A stretch of DNA of 51,088 nt from Sphingoaurantiacus capsulatus. GTDB lineage: Bacteria > Pseudomonadota > Alphaproteobacteria > Sphingomonadales > Sphingomonadaceae. Location of the stretch: assembly GCF_042648405.1 (NCBI RefSeq), contig NZ_JBHRXV010000012.1:1-51088 (forward strand). The letters are read 5' to 3'. The translations under genes were made by a program, and so were the position numbers. Below, one piece after another: positions 14,660 through 24,300 of the stretch (within the stretch, counting starts at the first letter, position 1; each line of letters starts with the position of its first letter). The notes below the pieces were generated by a model. The model was not told the origin of the DNA and searched no databases. It saw only the letters and a list, made by a program, of their open reading frames with translations.

Positions 14660-17602
14660 ATGACGATCAGGATGAAGCGTTCGCGTCGTAATGGTATCGC
14701 GTGTTTGCTGAGTTCGGTGATGATGCCGGCCTTGCTGGCGGCGCCCGCCGCCGCGCAGGAAGCGGCAGCCGACACCGACGCTTCGTCCCCGGATGAAAGC
14801 GAGATCGTTGTCACCGGCTCGCGCCTGATCCGGCGCGACATGATCGCGGTGAGCCCGATCACCACCGTCGATGCGGAACAGATCCAGGCGTCGGGCAACG
14901 TCACGCTCGAAGACACGCTCAACGAATTTCCGCAGATCAAGCCGGGCAACACCGGTTCGACCAACCAGAGCGGCGGCGCCGGCGTGCTGACCGCCGATCT
15001 GCGCGGCCTCGGCCCCGTCCGCACGCTCGTGCTCGTTGATGGGCGGCGCTACATCCCGGCCGACGTCACCGGCCTGACCGATCTGTCGACAATTCCCGAC
15101 ATGCTCGTCGAGCGCGTCGAGATCGTCACCGGCGGCGCGTCGGCGGTCTACGGCTCCGACGCCATCGCCGGCGCGGTCAACTTCGTGCTCCAGCGCAAGT
15201 TCGACGGCATCAAGATGCAGGCGCAATATGGCGAGACCACGCGCGGCGACGGCGGCAGCTACAAGGTCGACCTGATGCTGGGCGCCAACAGCAGCGACGG
15301 CCGCGGCAACGCCACGCTGTTCGGCTCCTACACCGATCGCAACGCGGTGCGCTTCGCCAACCGCGCTTTCGCGCGCCAGCCGTTCCTGCCCGATGCGCAG
15401 GGCGTGCTGCAGCCGTTCGGCACCGGCACCATTCCGGGCGCGCTGATCGGCGTCACCACACCCGATCTCGGCCGCATCCAGGGCGTCAACCTGCTCAACC
15501 CGGGTGGCGCCTGCCCCGGCCCGATCCAGGGCGTGCGCTTCGGCACCGGCAGCGTGCCGGCGCCGTTCTGCCGGCCGACCGACCAATATAATTATGCCGC
15601 CCCCAACTTCCTGCTGCGCCCGCTCGAGCGCTGGCAATTGGGCGGCACCGCGTCCTACGAGATCAACGACAGCATCGAGCTCTATGCCAACACCTTCTTC
15701 ACGCGGAAGGTGAACGCCTATCAGCAGGCGCCGGAAGCGCTGAACCCGAACAGCGCCGGCCAGGAAGCCGGCACGCTGATCATTCCCAACGCCGATACCA
15801 ACCCGCTGTTCTCGCCGGCGTTGCGCAGCTTCTTTGCGGCCAACCGCGGCTTCTTCGATTCGGACGGCGACGGCGTCTACACGGTGCGCAGCGTGTCGTG
15901 GCAGATCGCCGAGTTCGGCAACCGCACCGTCGAGACGACGGCGGAAAGCTACATCGCCACCGCCGGCCTGCGCGGCGATGTCGACCTGTTCGGCAACGAC
16001 TGGCGGTGGGACAGCTTCTACCAATATTCGCGGTCGGATTCGAAGTTCAGCCAGTTCAACCGCCTGTCGCGGTCGCGGCTGACGCTCGGCCTCGACGCGG
16101 TGCTGGTGAACGGCGTCCCGCAGTGCCGCGTCCAACTGCTCGGCTGTACGCCCGTCACCATTTTCGGCACCGACGCGCTGACCCCGGCGATGGTCAACTT
16201 CCTCAAGATCAACACCAGCCGCGACGACAGCTTCACCCGGCAGGTGGCGGGCGGCTCGCTCGCCGGCGACCTGTTCGAGCTCCCCGCCGGCCTGGTGTCG
16301 AGCGCGTTCGGCGTCGAGTGGCGCAAGGAGACCTTCGACACCGTGCCCGACCAGGCGCAGCTGTCGAACGACCTCGGCGCCAGCACCATCCCGTCGATCA
16401 TCAACCGCGGCGACGTCGATGTCCGAGAAATCTTCGCTGAGGTGCGCGCGCCGCTGCTGCACGACATTCCGTTCATCAAGGAATTGGCGCTCGAAGGCGC
16501 CGCCCGCCTGTCGGATTACTCGACGATCGGGTCGGTGTTCACCTGGAAGGGCGCGGTCGACTGGATCGTCAGCGACGGCGTCCGGCTGCGCGGCAGCGTC
16601 AGCCGCGCCATCCGCGCGCCGAATCTCAACGAGCTGTTCGGCGCGCCGGGCCAGGGCTTCGTCGGCGGTGCCGATCCGTGCCTTGCGGCCAACCGGCCGA
16701 CGGCGGCGCAGAAGCAGGTCTGCCTGGCGCAGGGTGTGCCGACGGCGCTGATCGATACCCTGCAGGTCGGCGCGAGCCAGGGCTTCCAGGTGCGATCGGG
16801 CGGCAACCGCGCCCTCGCAGAAGAGAAGGCCGACACCTACACGCTCGGTGCGGTGTTCACGCCGACCTTCGCGCCGAAGCTCGGCCTGTCGATCGACTAT
16901 TTCAACATCAAGGTCGACGACGCGATCACACAGGTCAGCGGGCAGGCGCTGCTCAACAGCTGCTTCCGCACGCTCGACGTCGCGTCGGCCGCCTGCCAGT
17001 CGACCAGCCGTCTGACCTCGGGTAACATCGACGTCATCCGCGCGCCGCTGCTCAACATCGCCAGCCGCAAGGTCAGCGGCGTCGACGTGGCGATCACCTA
17101 TCCGGTGCCGCTGCCGAGCTTCTTCGAGATCGGCGGCGAGGCGGCGACGCTTGCGTTGCAGCTGGTCGCGACCAAGCAGTTCGACGACAAGACCCAGTTG
17201 CTGCCCGGCGAGCCGATCATCGACTGCGCCGGTGCCTATGGCGGCACCTGTTCGAGCGACTCGATCCGCATCACGCCGGATCTGACCGGCCTGCTCCGGG
17301 CTACCTGGTCGAGCGGCCCGGCGTCGGTGTCGCTGCAGGGCAGCTACCTCGGCGATCTGAAGCTCGCGTCGAACGCCGCGCCCAACCAGAACGGCACGTT
17401 GAAGCACCGCATGTACGTCGATCTCAACGCCAAGTGGCGGCTGCTCGATCAGCTCGAGATCTTCGGCGGCCTCAACAACATCTTCGACCTGCAGCCGCCG
17501 ATCCTCGGCTTCGGGCCGGGCGGCGACTCCAACTCCGACCCGCAGACCTTCGACCCGCTGGGCCGCGCCTTCTTCGTCGGCGCGCGGATCAGCTTCAAAT
17601 GA
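14660..17602 (+). CDS. TonB-dependent receptor 1
   Basis: This 980-residue outer-membrane receptor has a signal sequence (cleavage about AAAQ, 30–33), a TonB-box-like EIVVTG (48–53), a plug with DLRGLGPVRTLVLVDGRR, VERVEIVTGGASAVYGSDA and AGAVNFVLQRK, and a long beta-barrel ending ARISFK with the usual terminal aromatic. These receptors import scarce nutrients using TonB energy. The stop codon overlaps the ATG of an exported S9 peptidase (ATGA), suggesting that the ligand may be a peptide. The subfamily is common in sphingomonads and xanthomonads; the substrate is unknown. Confidence 0.93.
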   Translation: MTIRMKRSRRNGIACLLSSVMMPALLAAPAAAQEAAADTDASSPDESEIVVTGSRLIRRDMIAVSPITTVDAEQIQASGNVTLEDTLNEFPQIKPGNTGSTNQSGGAGVLTADLRGLGPVRTLVLVDGRRYIPADVTGLTDLSTIPDMLVERVEIVTGGASAVYGSDAIAGAVNFVLQRKFDGIKMQAQYGETTRGDGGSYKVDLMLGANSSDGRGNATLFGSYTDRNAVRFANRAFARQPFLPDAQGVLQPFGTGTIPGALIGVTTPDLGRIQGVNLLNPGGACPGPIQGVRFGTGSVPAPFCRPTDQYNYAAPNFLLRPLERWQLGGTASYEINDSIELYANTFFTRKVNAYQQAPEALNPNSAGQEAGTLIIPNADTNPLFSPALRSFFAANRGFFDSDGDGVYTVRSVSWQIAEFGNRTVETTAESYIATAGLRGDVDLFGNDWRWDSFYQYSRSDSKFSQFNRLSRSRLTLGLDAVLVNGVPQCRVQLLGCTPVTIFGTDALTPAMVNFLKINTSRDDSFTRQVAGGSLAGDLFELPAGLVSSAFGVEWRKETFDTVPDQAQLSNDLGASTIPSIINRGDVDVREIFAEVRAPLLHDIPFIKELALEGAARLSDYSTIGSVFTWKGAVDWIVSDGVRLRGSVSRAIRAPNLNELFGAPGQGFVGGADPCLAANRPTAAQKQVCLAQGVPTALIDTLQVGASQGFQVRSGGNRALAEEKADTYTLGAVFTPTFAPKLGLSIDYFNIKVDDAITQVSGQALLNSCFRTLDVASAACQSTSRLTSGNIDVIRAPLLNIASRKVSGVDVAITYPVPLPSFFEIGGEAATLALQLVATKQFDDKTQLLPGEPIIDCAGAYGGTCSSDSIRITPDLTGLLRATWSSGPASVSLQGSYLGDLKLASNAAPNQNGTLKHRMYVDLNAKWRLLDQLEIFGGLNNIFDLQPPILGFGPGGDSNSDPQTFDPLGRAFFVGARISFK

Positions 17603-19524
17603 TCGGGCGTCGCCTCCTCATCTGGGCGGCGGCAACTTTGGTGGCGGCGGCGGGCCTAGCGCCCGTCGCCGCGGCCGACCCGCCCCGCCCCCCCGCCGGC
17701 ACGCCCGGCTTCTCGATCGAGCAGATGGTCGCGGCGCGCAGCATCGGTCAGGCGGTGCTGGCGCCCGACCGCAAGTCGATCGTCTACACCCACGTCGGCC
17801 GCTACTGGGGCCACCCGCTGTTCCCCGCGTACGGCGAGGACAGCAACCTGTTCCTGAAGCGGATCGATAGCGGCGACACCATCCGCCTGACCTCGGGATC
17901 GGACGCCACCAGCTACCCGACCTTTTCGCCCGACGGCCGCTTCATCAGCTATGAGCGGCAGGGCGACATCTGGACCGTCGAGGTCGCCAACGGGCACACG
18001 AAGCGCCTGACCACCAATGCCGCCGCCGACCGCAGCGCGGTGTGGTCGCCTGACGGGCGCGAGATCGCCTTCGTCTCGACGCGCTGGGGCCGGCCGTCCC
18101 TCTATGTGATGCCGGCAGACGGCGAGCGGAGCGGCCTGCGGCAGGTCACCCAACCCGGCTTCACGCCGATCTACCCCGCCTGGTCGGCGGACGGCCGCCA
18201 TCTGATGTTCACCGCGGCGCGGGATTCGCATTTCTATTCGCGCGGGCTTTACCGCGTGCCGGTGGCCGGCGGCGGCGAGCCCGAGCGGATCACGCCAGCC
18301 GACGACGCGAAGAACGCCTGGCCGAGCGTGTCGCCCGACGGCAAGCGCGTCGCCTATATCTCCGACCGGTCGGGCTATCTCAACATCTGGACGATGAACC
18401 CCGACGGCAGCGGTCAGCAGCAGGTGACGCGCGCTGCCGAGGATCAGGATTATCCCGACAACGACTATATCCAGACGATGGGGCTGCGCTGGTCGCCCGA
18501 CGGCAAGCGCATCCTCTATTTCACCAACCAGCAGGGCAATCTGCGGCTGAGGACCGTCGATGTCGCGACTGGGCGCACCGCGATCGTCGAGAACCGCGAC
18601 GGCTCGCACCATCCGGTCGGCTGGGTCGACGATCGCACCGTCGCCTATGTCTACGAGAGCTATCGCGACATTCCCGAACTCTATGTGAAGCCGCTGAACG
18701 GCACTGCCAAGCGGCTGACCTCATCAACCTACGCGGTGTTCGGCGCCGACAAGTTCGACCGGCTGGAATCGGTGACGTGGAAGAGCGACGACGGCGTCGA
18801 GGTGCACGGCTATCTGCGCCGGCCGACCTGGGCAAAGGCCGGCGACAAGCTGCCGGCGCTGGTGCTGAGCCACACCTATAATGTCGGGCAGTTCTACAAT
18901 CAGTGGAGCCCGATCTTCAGCTACCTCGTGCAGTCGGGCTACACGATCCTCACCGTCAACCATCGCGGATCGAACGGCTATGGGACGAAGTTCCGCGACC
19001 TGCCAAAGGGCGACTGGGGCTTCGCGCAGCTGAAGGACATCGAATCCGCCGCCGGCTATCTCCGCGAGCGGGGCGATGTCGATGCTGACCGGGTCGGCAT
19101 GCTCGGCTACAGCATGGGCGGCTACATGACCCAGCTGGCGCTGACCGCGCGGCCCGACCTGTTCCGGATGGGCGTCGCGGTGTTCGGGCTCGGCGAGATC
19201 GTCGGCGATCCGCAGAACAGCTCCCCCAACTATATCTGGCATCTGGGCGGCAGCGAGACCGAGCAGCTCGCCCGTTATCGCAACGCCTCGCCGGTCACGC
19301 ATGTCCCGAAGCTGAAGGCGCCGATCATGATCGTCCACAGCTATGGCGATCCGATCGAGCCGGTGACCAAGATCCACAATTTCACTCAGGCGATGGACGC
19401 CCACGGCAAGCGCTATGAGGTGAAGCTCTACGAGAATGAGGCGCATGGCCTGCGCCTGCTCGACCATCAGGTCGATTCCTACCACCGGATCATGGCGTTC
19501 ATCGACCGTTACCTCCGGCCGTAG
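17599..19524 (+). CDS. Exported S9 prolyl-oligopeptidase-family serine peptidase
   Basis: This 641-residue protein has a signal peptide (MIGRRLLIWAAATLVAAAGL, cleavage about AAA at 26–28), WD-like propeller repeats with WSPDGR, FSPDGR and VSPDGKR (about 60–370), and an alpha/beta-hydrolase domain with the triad Ser505 (GYSMGGYM), Asp584 (SYGDPIEP) and His616 (EAHGL). S9 enzymes cut short peptides in the periplasm. Translation is probably coupled to the receptor (ATGA overlap). The pairing resembles lasso-peptide isopeptidases next to TonB receptors, but no lasso biosynthesis genes are in the window. Confidence 0.9.
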   Translation: MIGRRLLIWAAATLVAAAGLAPVAAADPPRPPAGTPGFSIEQMVAARSIGQAVLAPDRKSIVYTHVGRYWGHPLFPAYGEDSNLFLKRIDSGDTIRLTSGSDATSYPTFSPDGRFISYERQGDIWTVEVANGHTKRLTTNAAADRSAVWSPDGREIAFVSTRWGRPSLYVMPADGERSGLRQVTQPGFTPIYPAWSADGRHLMFTAARDSHFYSRGLYRVPVAGGGEPERITPADDAKNAWPSVSPDGKRVAYISDRSGYLNIWTMNPDGSGQQQVTRAAEDQDYPDNDYIQTMGLRWSPDGKRILYFTNQQGNLRLRTVDVATGRTAIVENRDGSHHPVGWVDDRTVAYVYESYRDIPELYVKPLNGTAKRLTSSTYAVFGADKFDRLESVTWKSDDGVEVHGYLRRPTWAKAGDKLPALVLSHTYNVGQFYNQWSPIFSYLVQSGYTILTVNHRGSNGYGTKFRDLPKGDWGFAQLKDIESAAGYLRERGDVDADRVGMLGYSMGGYMTQLALTARPDLFRMGVAVFGLGEIVGDPQNSSPNYIWHLGGSETEQLARYRNASPVTHVPKLKAPIMIVHSYGDPIEPVTKIHNFTQAMDAHGKRYEVKLYENEAHGLRLLDHQVDSYHRIMAFIDRYLRP

Positions 19525-19543
19525 CGTCGGACACTTCCCGACT

Positions 19544-19584
19544 GGGCGGGATGGCGCACCCGGCGCCGCCCGCCCTTTTCTTTT
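19544..19584 (+). terminator. Rho-independent terminator after the S9 peptidase
   Basis: GGGCGGG (19544–19550) pairs with CCCGCCC (19569–19575), with additional pairing possible inside (GGCGC/GGCGCC region), and is followed by TTTTCTTTT. It ends the receptor–peptidase operon. Confidence 0.7.
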
Positions 19585-19655
19585 GTCCTTCCGACGTTCG
19601 TCTCCGACGAATGACATTCGCCGACATCGCCCTACCGTTCGTCGACACCGATTAT

Positions 19656-19688
19656 GATATTGAATATAGTAATTACTAGATCAATATC
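19656..19688. promoter_or_regulatory. Nested AT-rich palindromes upstream of the GNAT gene
   Basis: The perfect 12-bp palindrome TAGTAATTACTA (19667–19678) lies inside the inverted repeat GATATTGA (19656–19663) / TCAATATC (19681–19688); the two share nearly the same centre. It sits 38 bp upstream of the GNAT ATG. This is typical of an operator for a dimeric regulator or of a promoter core. No known motif is recognised. Confidence 0.45.
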
Positions 19689-19725
19689 GCAATAGTGGGT
19701 CGGTCGAGCAAGAAGGATTCGGCGG

Positions 19726-20307
19726 ATGACGATGACGGTCGAGACGCGGCGGCTGGCGCTGCGGCCGGTCGAGGCACAGGACGCGGCGGCCACCGCGCGG
19801 CTGATGACGCCGCTCGTCGCCGGCGAGCTGATCTCCTGGCCGTCGCCGATGACCGCCGCGCAGGCGGCCGAGCGCATCGAGCGCAGCGCCGCCGGGCTCG
19901 TCGCAGCCGACAGCGCCGACCTCGCCATCCTCGATCGCCGCTCGGGCGCGCTGCTCGGCTGGATCGGCGCCGCGGTGATCGGCGGCGAGCGGCGGCTGGG
20001 CACGCTCGGCTATTGGCTCGGCGAGGATTTTCACGACCAGGGCTATATGACCGAGGCGGCCCGCGCTGCCGTTCCCTGGTTCGCTCAGGCGCTGCGGCTC
20101 GATGCGATCGAAGCCTGCATCCACCCGCATAATTTCGCCTCGCAGGCGATCGTCGAGGGCCTCGGCTTCCAGTTGAAGGGCCGTCGGCGCATCTTCGCCG
20201 ATACGCGGGGTGCCGAAGAGGATTTCATCACCTTTGCGGTGCCGAGCGCGGTGCTCTGCGCCGCCGCGGCACGGCGCGCCAACCGAAAGGCGGCGGCGAT
20301 CGGCTAA
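19726..20307 (+). CDS. GNAT-family N-acetyltransferase (RimJ/RimL-like)
   Basis: This 193-residue protein begins in the RimJ/RimL style (ETRRLALRPVEAQDA), has the strand LGYWLGEDFHDQGYMTEAARA containing the acetyl-CoA loop region, and ends with the HPHNFASQAIVEGLGF motif typical of the family. Members acetylate ribosomal proteins, other proteins or small amines with acetyl-CoA. The Shine-Dalgarno is AAGGA. It stands alone between two regulated receptor regions; the substrate is unknown. Confidence 0.85.
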   Translation: MTMTVETRRLALRPVEAQDAAATARLMTPLVAGELISWPSPMTAAQAAERIERSAAGLVAADSADLAILDRRSGALLGWIGAAVIGGERRLGTLGYWLGEDFHDQGYMTEAARAAVPWFAQALRLDAIEACIHPHNFASQAIVEGLGFQLKGRRRIFADTRGAEEDFITFAVPSAVLCAAAARRANRKAAAIG

Positions 20308-20338
20308 CCGCGAAGCGCGCCTCTCGCCCTACCCTTCC

Positions 20339-20360
20339 CGCGCGAGCGCCTGCTCGCGCG
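20339..20360. other. 9-bp hairpin between the GNAT and PadR genes
   Basis: CGCGCGAGC (20339–20347) and GCTCGCGCG (20352–20360) form a perfect stem with loop GCCT. No T-tract follows, so it may be a Rho-type or weak terminator, or a leader structure. Confidence 0.4.
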
Positions 20361-20438
20361 CGTGACAACTTGTTGCCCCTCGATGCCCGGTATATGGCTT
20401 TGAGATGACGGCCATCGCCGTCGGAGGGGGACAAGCCA

Positions 20439-21014
20439 ATGCCGCGGCGTACGACCAGGAATTCGCTGGCGTCGGAACCGTCGGATCTGACCGACAACGA
20501 GGGCAGCCTGCTCGCCGTGATCCTGCGTCAGCAGCCGGTCACCGCCTATCAGGTGATGCGCATCTACGAACTGTCGCCGGTCGCCAGCTTCAACAAGAGC
20601 AAGGGCGGCCTCTACCCGGCGATCAATCGCCTGCGCGCCCGCGGCTTCATCAGCGCCGAGACCATCGAGGGCGACCGCCGCGGTTCCGAGCGGCTGTCCT
20701 GCACCGAGGCGGGCGGCGAGGCGGTGAAGCAATGGGTGAAGGATCTGCGCGAGCCGCACTTCCTGCCGATCGATCCGCTGCGCACCAAGGTGATGTCGTT
20801 TAACCTCCTGACCCGCGACGAGCAGATCGAGTGGATCGTCGACGCCAAGGCGCAGCTCGCCGCGAAGCTCGAGGAGGTCGAGATCTACGACACCACCGTC
20901 GAGATCCCGTTCCAGGCGCTGGTCCGCGACAATGCGGTCTCCGGCATCAAGTCGCGCATGCAGTGGCTCGATCGCCTGATGCAATATGTGGTGAAGGGCG
21001 GCGAGGCCGCCTGA
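20439..21014 (+). CDS. PadR-family transcriptional regulator
   Basis: This 191-residue protein has a PadR winged helix: LLAVILRQQPVTAYQVMRIYE, GGLYPAINRLRARGFISAE and RRGSERLSCTEAGGEAVKQW (about 24–105). The C-terminal helices (DEQIEWIVDAKAQLAAKLEEVE and beyond) fit the dimerisation domain. PadR proteins are usually repressors released by small ligands. It sits 334 bp upstream of the second TonB receptor and probably controls it or itself. The start at 20439 follows GGAGGGGG. Confidence 0.85.
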   Translation: MPRRTTRNSLASEPSDLTDNEGSLLAVILRQQPVTAYQVMRIYELSPVASFNKSKGGLYPAINRLRARGFISAETIEGDRRGSERLSCTEAGGEAVKQWVKDLREPHFLPIDPLRTKVMSFNLLTRDEQIEWIVDAKAQLAAKLEEVEIYDTTVEIPFQALVRDNAVSGIKSRMQWLDRLMQYVVKGGEAA

Positions 21015-21348
21015 ATTTCCCGCGAGAGCGGCTGCGGTTCGACCGCTGATCACCGCCCCGCGACCTATCCAGTATTAATGAATTTCTATTAGTACCTTCT
21101 GGACTGCCGCATGTCGGCAGGGTGGTCGGCCTGCGGCCTGATAAGCGCGCGGCCAATTTTTCCTTTATAATCAACTTCATTGGCTGAGATCATCTCTGTT
21201 GCAGTTATGCAACGGCTGTGCGCAACTTGGTGCGTTCCGCACCACATTGCTTCTAATTTGGTTCTTACAGGACTAGTCGGCAAGGGTCGCGGCAGCCGCC
21301 CCCTGCGGGAGTGGGGGTGCCTGTCCGTCACATCTGACAGGAGGAAAA
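21015..21348 (+). promoter_or_regulatory. 334-bp regulatory region upstream of TonB receptor 2
   Basis: No gene is seen. Around 21070–21105 an AT-rich stretch (AGTATTAATGAATTTCTATTAG) is flanked by TCCAG and CTGGA, a plausible regulator site or promoter. Just before the gene a short hairpin (CCTGTC 21320–21325 / GACAGG 21336–21341) overlaps the Shine-Dalgarno AGGAGG (21339–21344), so translation could be gated. Confidence 0.4.
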
Positions 21349-24300
21349 ATGACCACCATCCGTTTCAAGCGCACGCTGGCGACGACGAGCGCCAGCATGG
21401 CGCTGGCGCTCGGCCTCACCGGCCAGGCGCTTGCCCAGACCACGGCGGACGCCGACACGACGGCCAGTGAAGAAGAGATCGTCGTCACCGGCTCGCTGAT
21501 CCGCAATCCGAACCTCGAGGCGTCAAGCCCGGTATCGGTGATCGGCCAGGACGAGATCGAGTTGCAGCAGGCGAACGTCGCCGAAGAGCTGCTGCGCGAG
21601 TTGCCGGGTGCGACGCCGTCGATCGGTTCGGCGGTGAACAACGGCAACGGCGGCGCCTCGTTCGTCAACCTGCGCGGCATGGGTTCGAACCGCAACGTCG
21701 TGCTGCTCGACGGCCAGCGCATCGCGCCGTCGAACTTCGTCGGCCGCGTCGATTTGAACAACATTCCGCTGGCACTGATCCAGCGCACCGAGACGCTGAC
21801 CGGCGGCGCGTCGACCACTTACGGTGCCGATGCGATCGCGGGTGTCGTCAACTTCATTACCCGCAAGGACTTCGCGGGCGCCGAGATCAACATCTCGGAG
21901 CAGATCACCGAAGAGGGTGACGGCAACCGCTTCCGCGCCGACCTCACCGTCGGTGCGAACTTCGACGATGGTCGCGGTAACGCGGTGTTCTCGGTCGGCT
22001 ACCAGGAGACCGATCCGGTCTACCAGGGCGCGCGCGACATCTCGTTCCTCAACGTCGACTCGTTCACCGGCGTCGTCGGCGGCGGCTCGAACACCTCGGT
22101 TCCGTCGGTGTTCTCCTTCGCCCGTGCCGGCATCGTCGCCACCAGCCCGGCCCCGGCCGGGGTGCTCGGTGGCAACCGCCAGGTCGACCCGGCGCTCGGC
22201 GGCGCGGTGCGCGCCACGGGCACCAACAACATCTACGCGCCGTTCAACTTCAACCCGTTCAACATCTTCCAGACGCCGTTCCAGCGCTTCAACATGTTCG
22301 GCCAGGCGAACTACGAGATCGCCGACGGCGTGGAGATTTTCTCGCGCGGCCTGTTCTCGAAGAACACGGTGAAGACGATCATCGCCGGGTCGGGCGTGTT
22401 CGCCACCTCGGTGACGATCCCGGTGTCGAACCCGTTCCTGTCGGCCGGCCTGCGCTCGCAGTTCTGCGCCAGCAACGACTTCCAGCATGGCGGCGCCAAC
22501 GGTTCTGGTGCCAACGCGGGTGCGGTGGGCAACCTCAACACCGCCGGCATCCAGACCTTGACCCCGGCCGAATGCGCCGCGGCCGCCTTGGCGACCTCGC
22601 CGACCGATCCGAACTACCGGACCTTCACCACCAACCTCAGCCGTCGCGCGGTCGAGGCCGGTCCACGTATCTCGGACTTCCGCACCCAGGTGTTCGACTA
22701 TCAGGTCGGCCTGCGCGGCGACTTCAACGACAACCTCGGCTATGAATTCTCGGGCTCGTACGGCGAGAGCGAGAACATCCAGACGCTGCAGGGTTACGTC
22801 CTGACGTCGCGTACCCGCCAGGCGCTGCTCGCGACCAACGCGACCACCTGCCTCAACACCGCCAACGGCTGCGTCCCGGCCGACTATTTCGGTCCGGAAG
22901 GCTCGCTGTCGCCAGGCATGGTCAACTTCCTGACCGCCGAAGCCACCACCACCAACCGCACTTCGCTGGCGCAGGTTCGCGGCGCGGTGTCGGGCGACGT
23001 CGGCTTCACCTCGCCGTGGGCGGGCGAAGCCGTCGGCTTCGCGGTCGGTGCCGAGTATCGCGACTATACCGCGACGCAGAAGGCCGACACGCTGTCTCAG
23101 ACCCCGGGCGAGCTCGGCGGCTCGGGCGGCGCCGCGCCGAGTATCGATGGCTCGTTCAACGTGAAGGAGATCTTCGGCGAAGTCGTCGCCCCGCTGGTCG
23201 AGGACAAGCCCTTCTTCGAAAGCCTTAGCGTCGAGGCTGGCGTCCGCTACTCGAAGTATGAAGTGCAGGCGCCGGGCAATCCGTCCTACGACAGCACGAC
23301 CTACAAGGTCGGCGCCCAGTGGGAGCCGGGCTATGGTGTCAAGTTCCGCGGCCAGTATGCCCGCGCCGTCCGCGCCCCGAACATCGGCGAGCTGTTCACG
23401 CCGCTGACGACGGGCCTGACGACGCTCAACACCGATCCGTGCCAGGGCACCGCACCGCTCAACAACGCCGAACTCCGGGCGATCTGCCTTGCGCAGGGTG
23501 CGCCGGCCTTCACCATCGGCGGCATCCAGGCGCCGACCTCGGGCCAAGCCAACGTCACCGCCGGCGGTAATCTCGCGCTGAAACCGGAGAAGGCGGATAC
23601 CTACACCTTCGGCGTGGTGCTGCAGCCGGACTTCGTGCCGGGTCTCAGCCTCGCGATCGACTGGTTCGACATCCGCATCAACGGCGCGGTCGGCGTGCCG
23701 ACCACCGGTGACGCGATCGCGGCCTGCTTCGGCTCAACCCCGACGGCGCCGCCGGCAGGTGCGTCGCTCACTCCGGCATGCACCCGCATCGGCCGCGATC
23801 CGAACACCGGCAATCTGAACGGCAACCCGGCGAACACTTCGGGTCTGTTCCTCGAATCGTCGAACCTCGGCACCATCCTGACCCGCGGTATCGACCTGTC
23901 GGCGAACTACACCCGCGATCTCGGCTTCGCCAATCTCGCGATGAGCTTCGTCGGCACCTGGACCAAGGATTCGAAGTTCCAGGCAACCCCGACCGCGATC
24001 AACCGCGAGTGCGTCGGCTATTATTCGCCGAACTGCGGTTCGCCGGGTGGTCTCGGCACCGGCTCGATCCAGCCGGAGTACCAGTTCTCGCAGCGCACGA
24101 CGCTCAGCTTCGGCGACGTCGACGTGTCGCTGCTCTGGCGCTTCCTCGACTCGGTGCAGTTCGAGCCGCAGCAGTTCGCCGACGACCTCGCCGCGGCGCT
24201 GGCCGACCCGACGGGCTGCCCGGATCCGCAGGGTGCGGACACCGGCGGCTGCCTCGTGCAGCCGGAGTTCCGCGACATCGGCGCCTACCACTACTTCGAC

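Noticed and set aside
14462..17407. 981-codon minus-strand open frame
   Set aside because: It lies opposite TonB receptor 1 and has the Arg/Ala/Asp/Val-rich composition of a GC-rich shadow frame.
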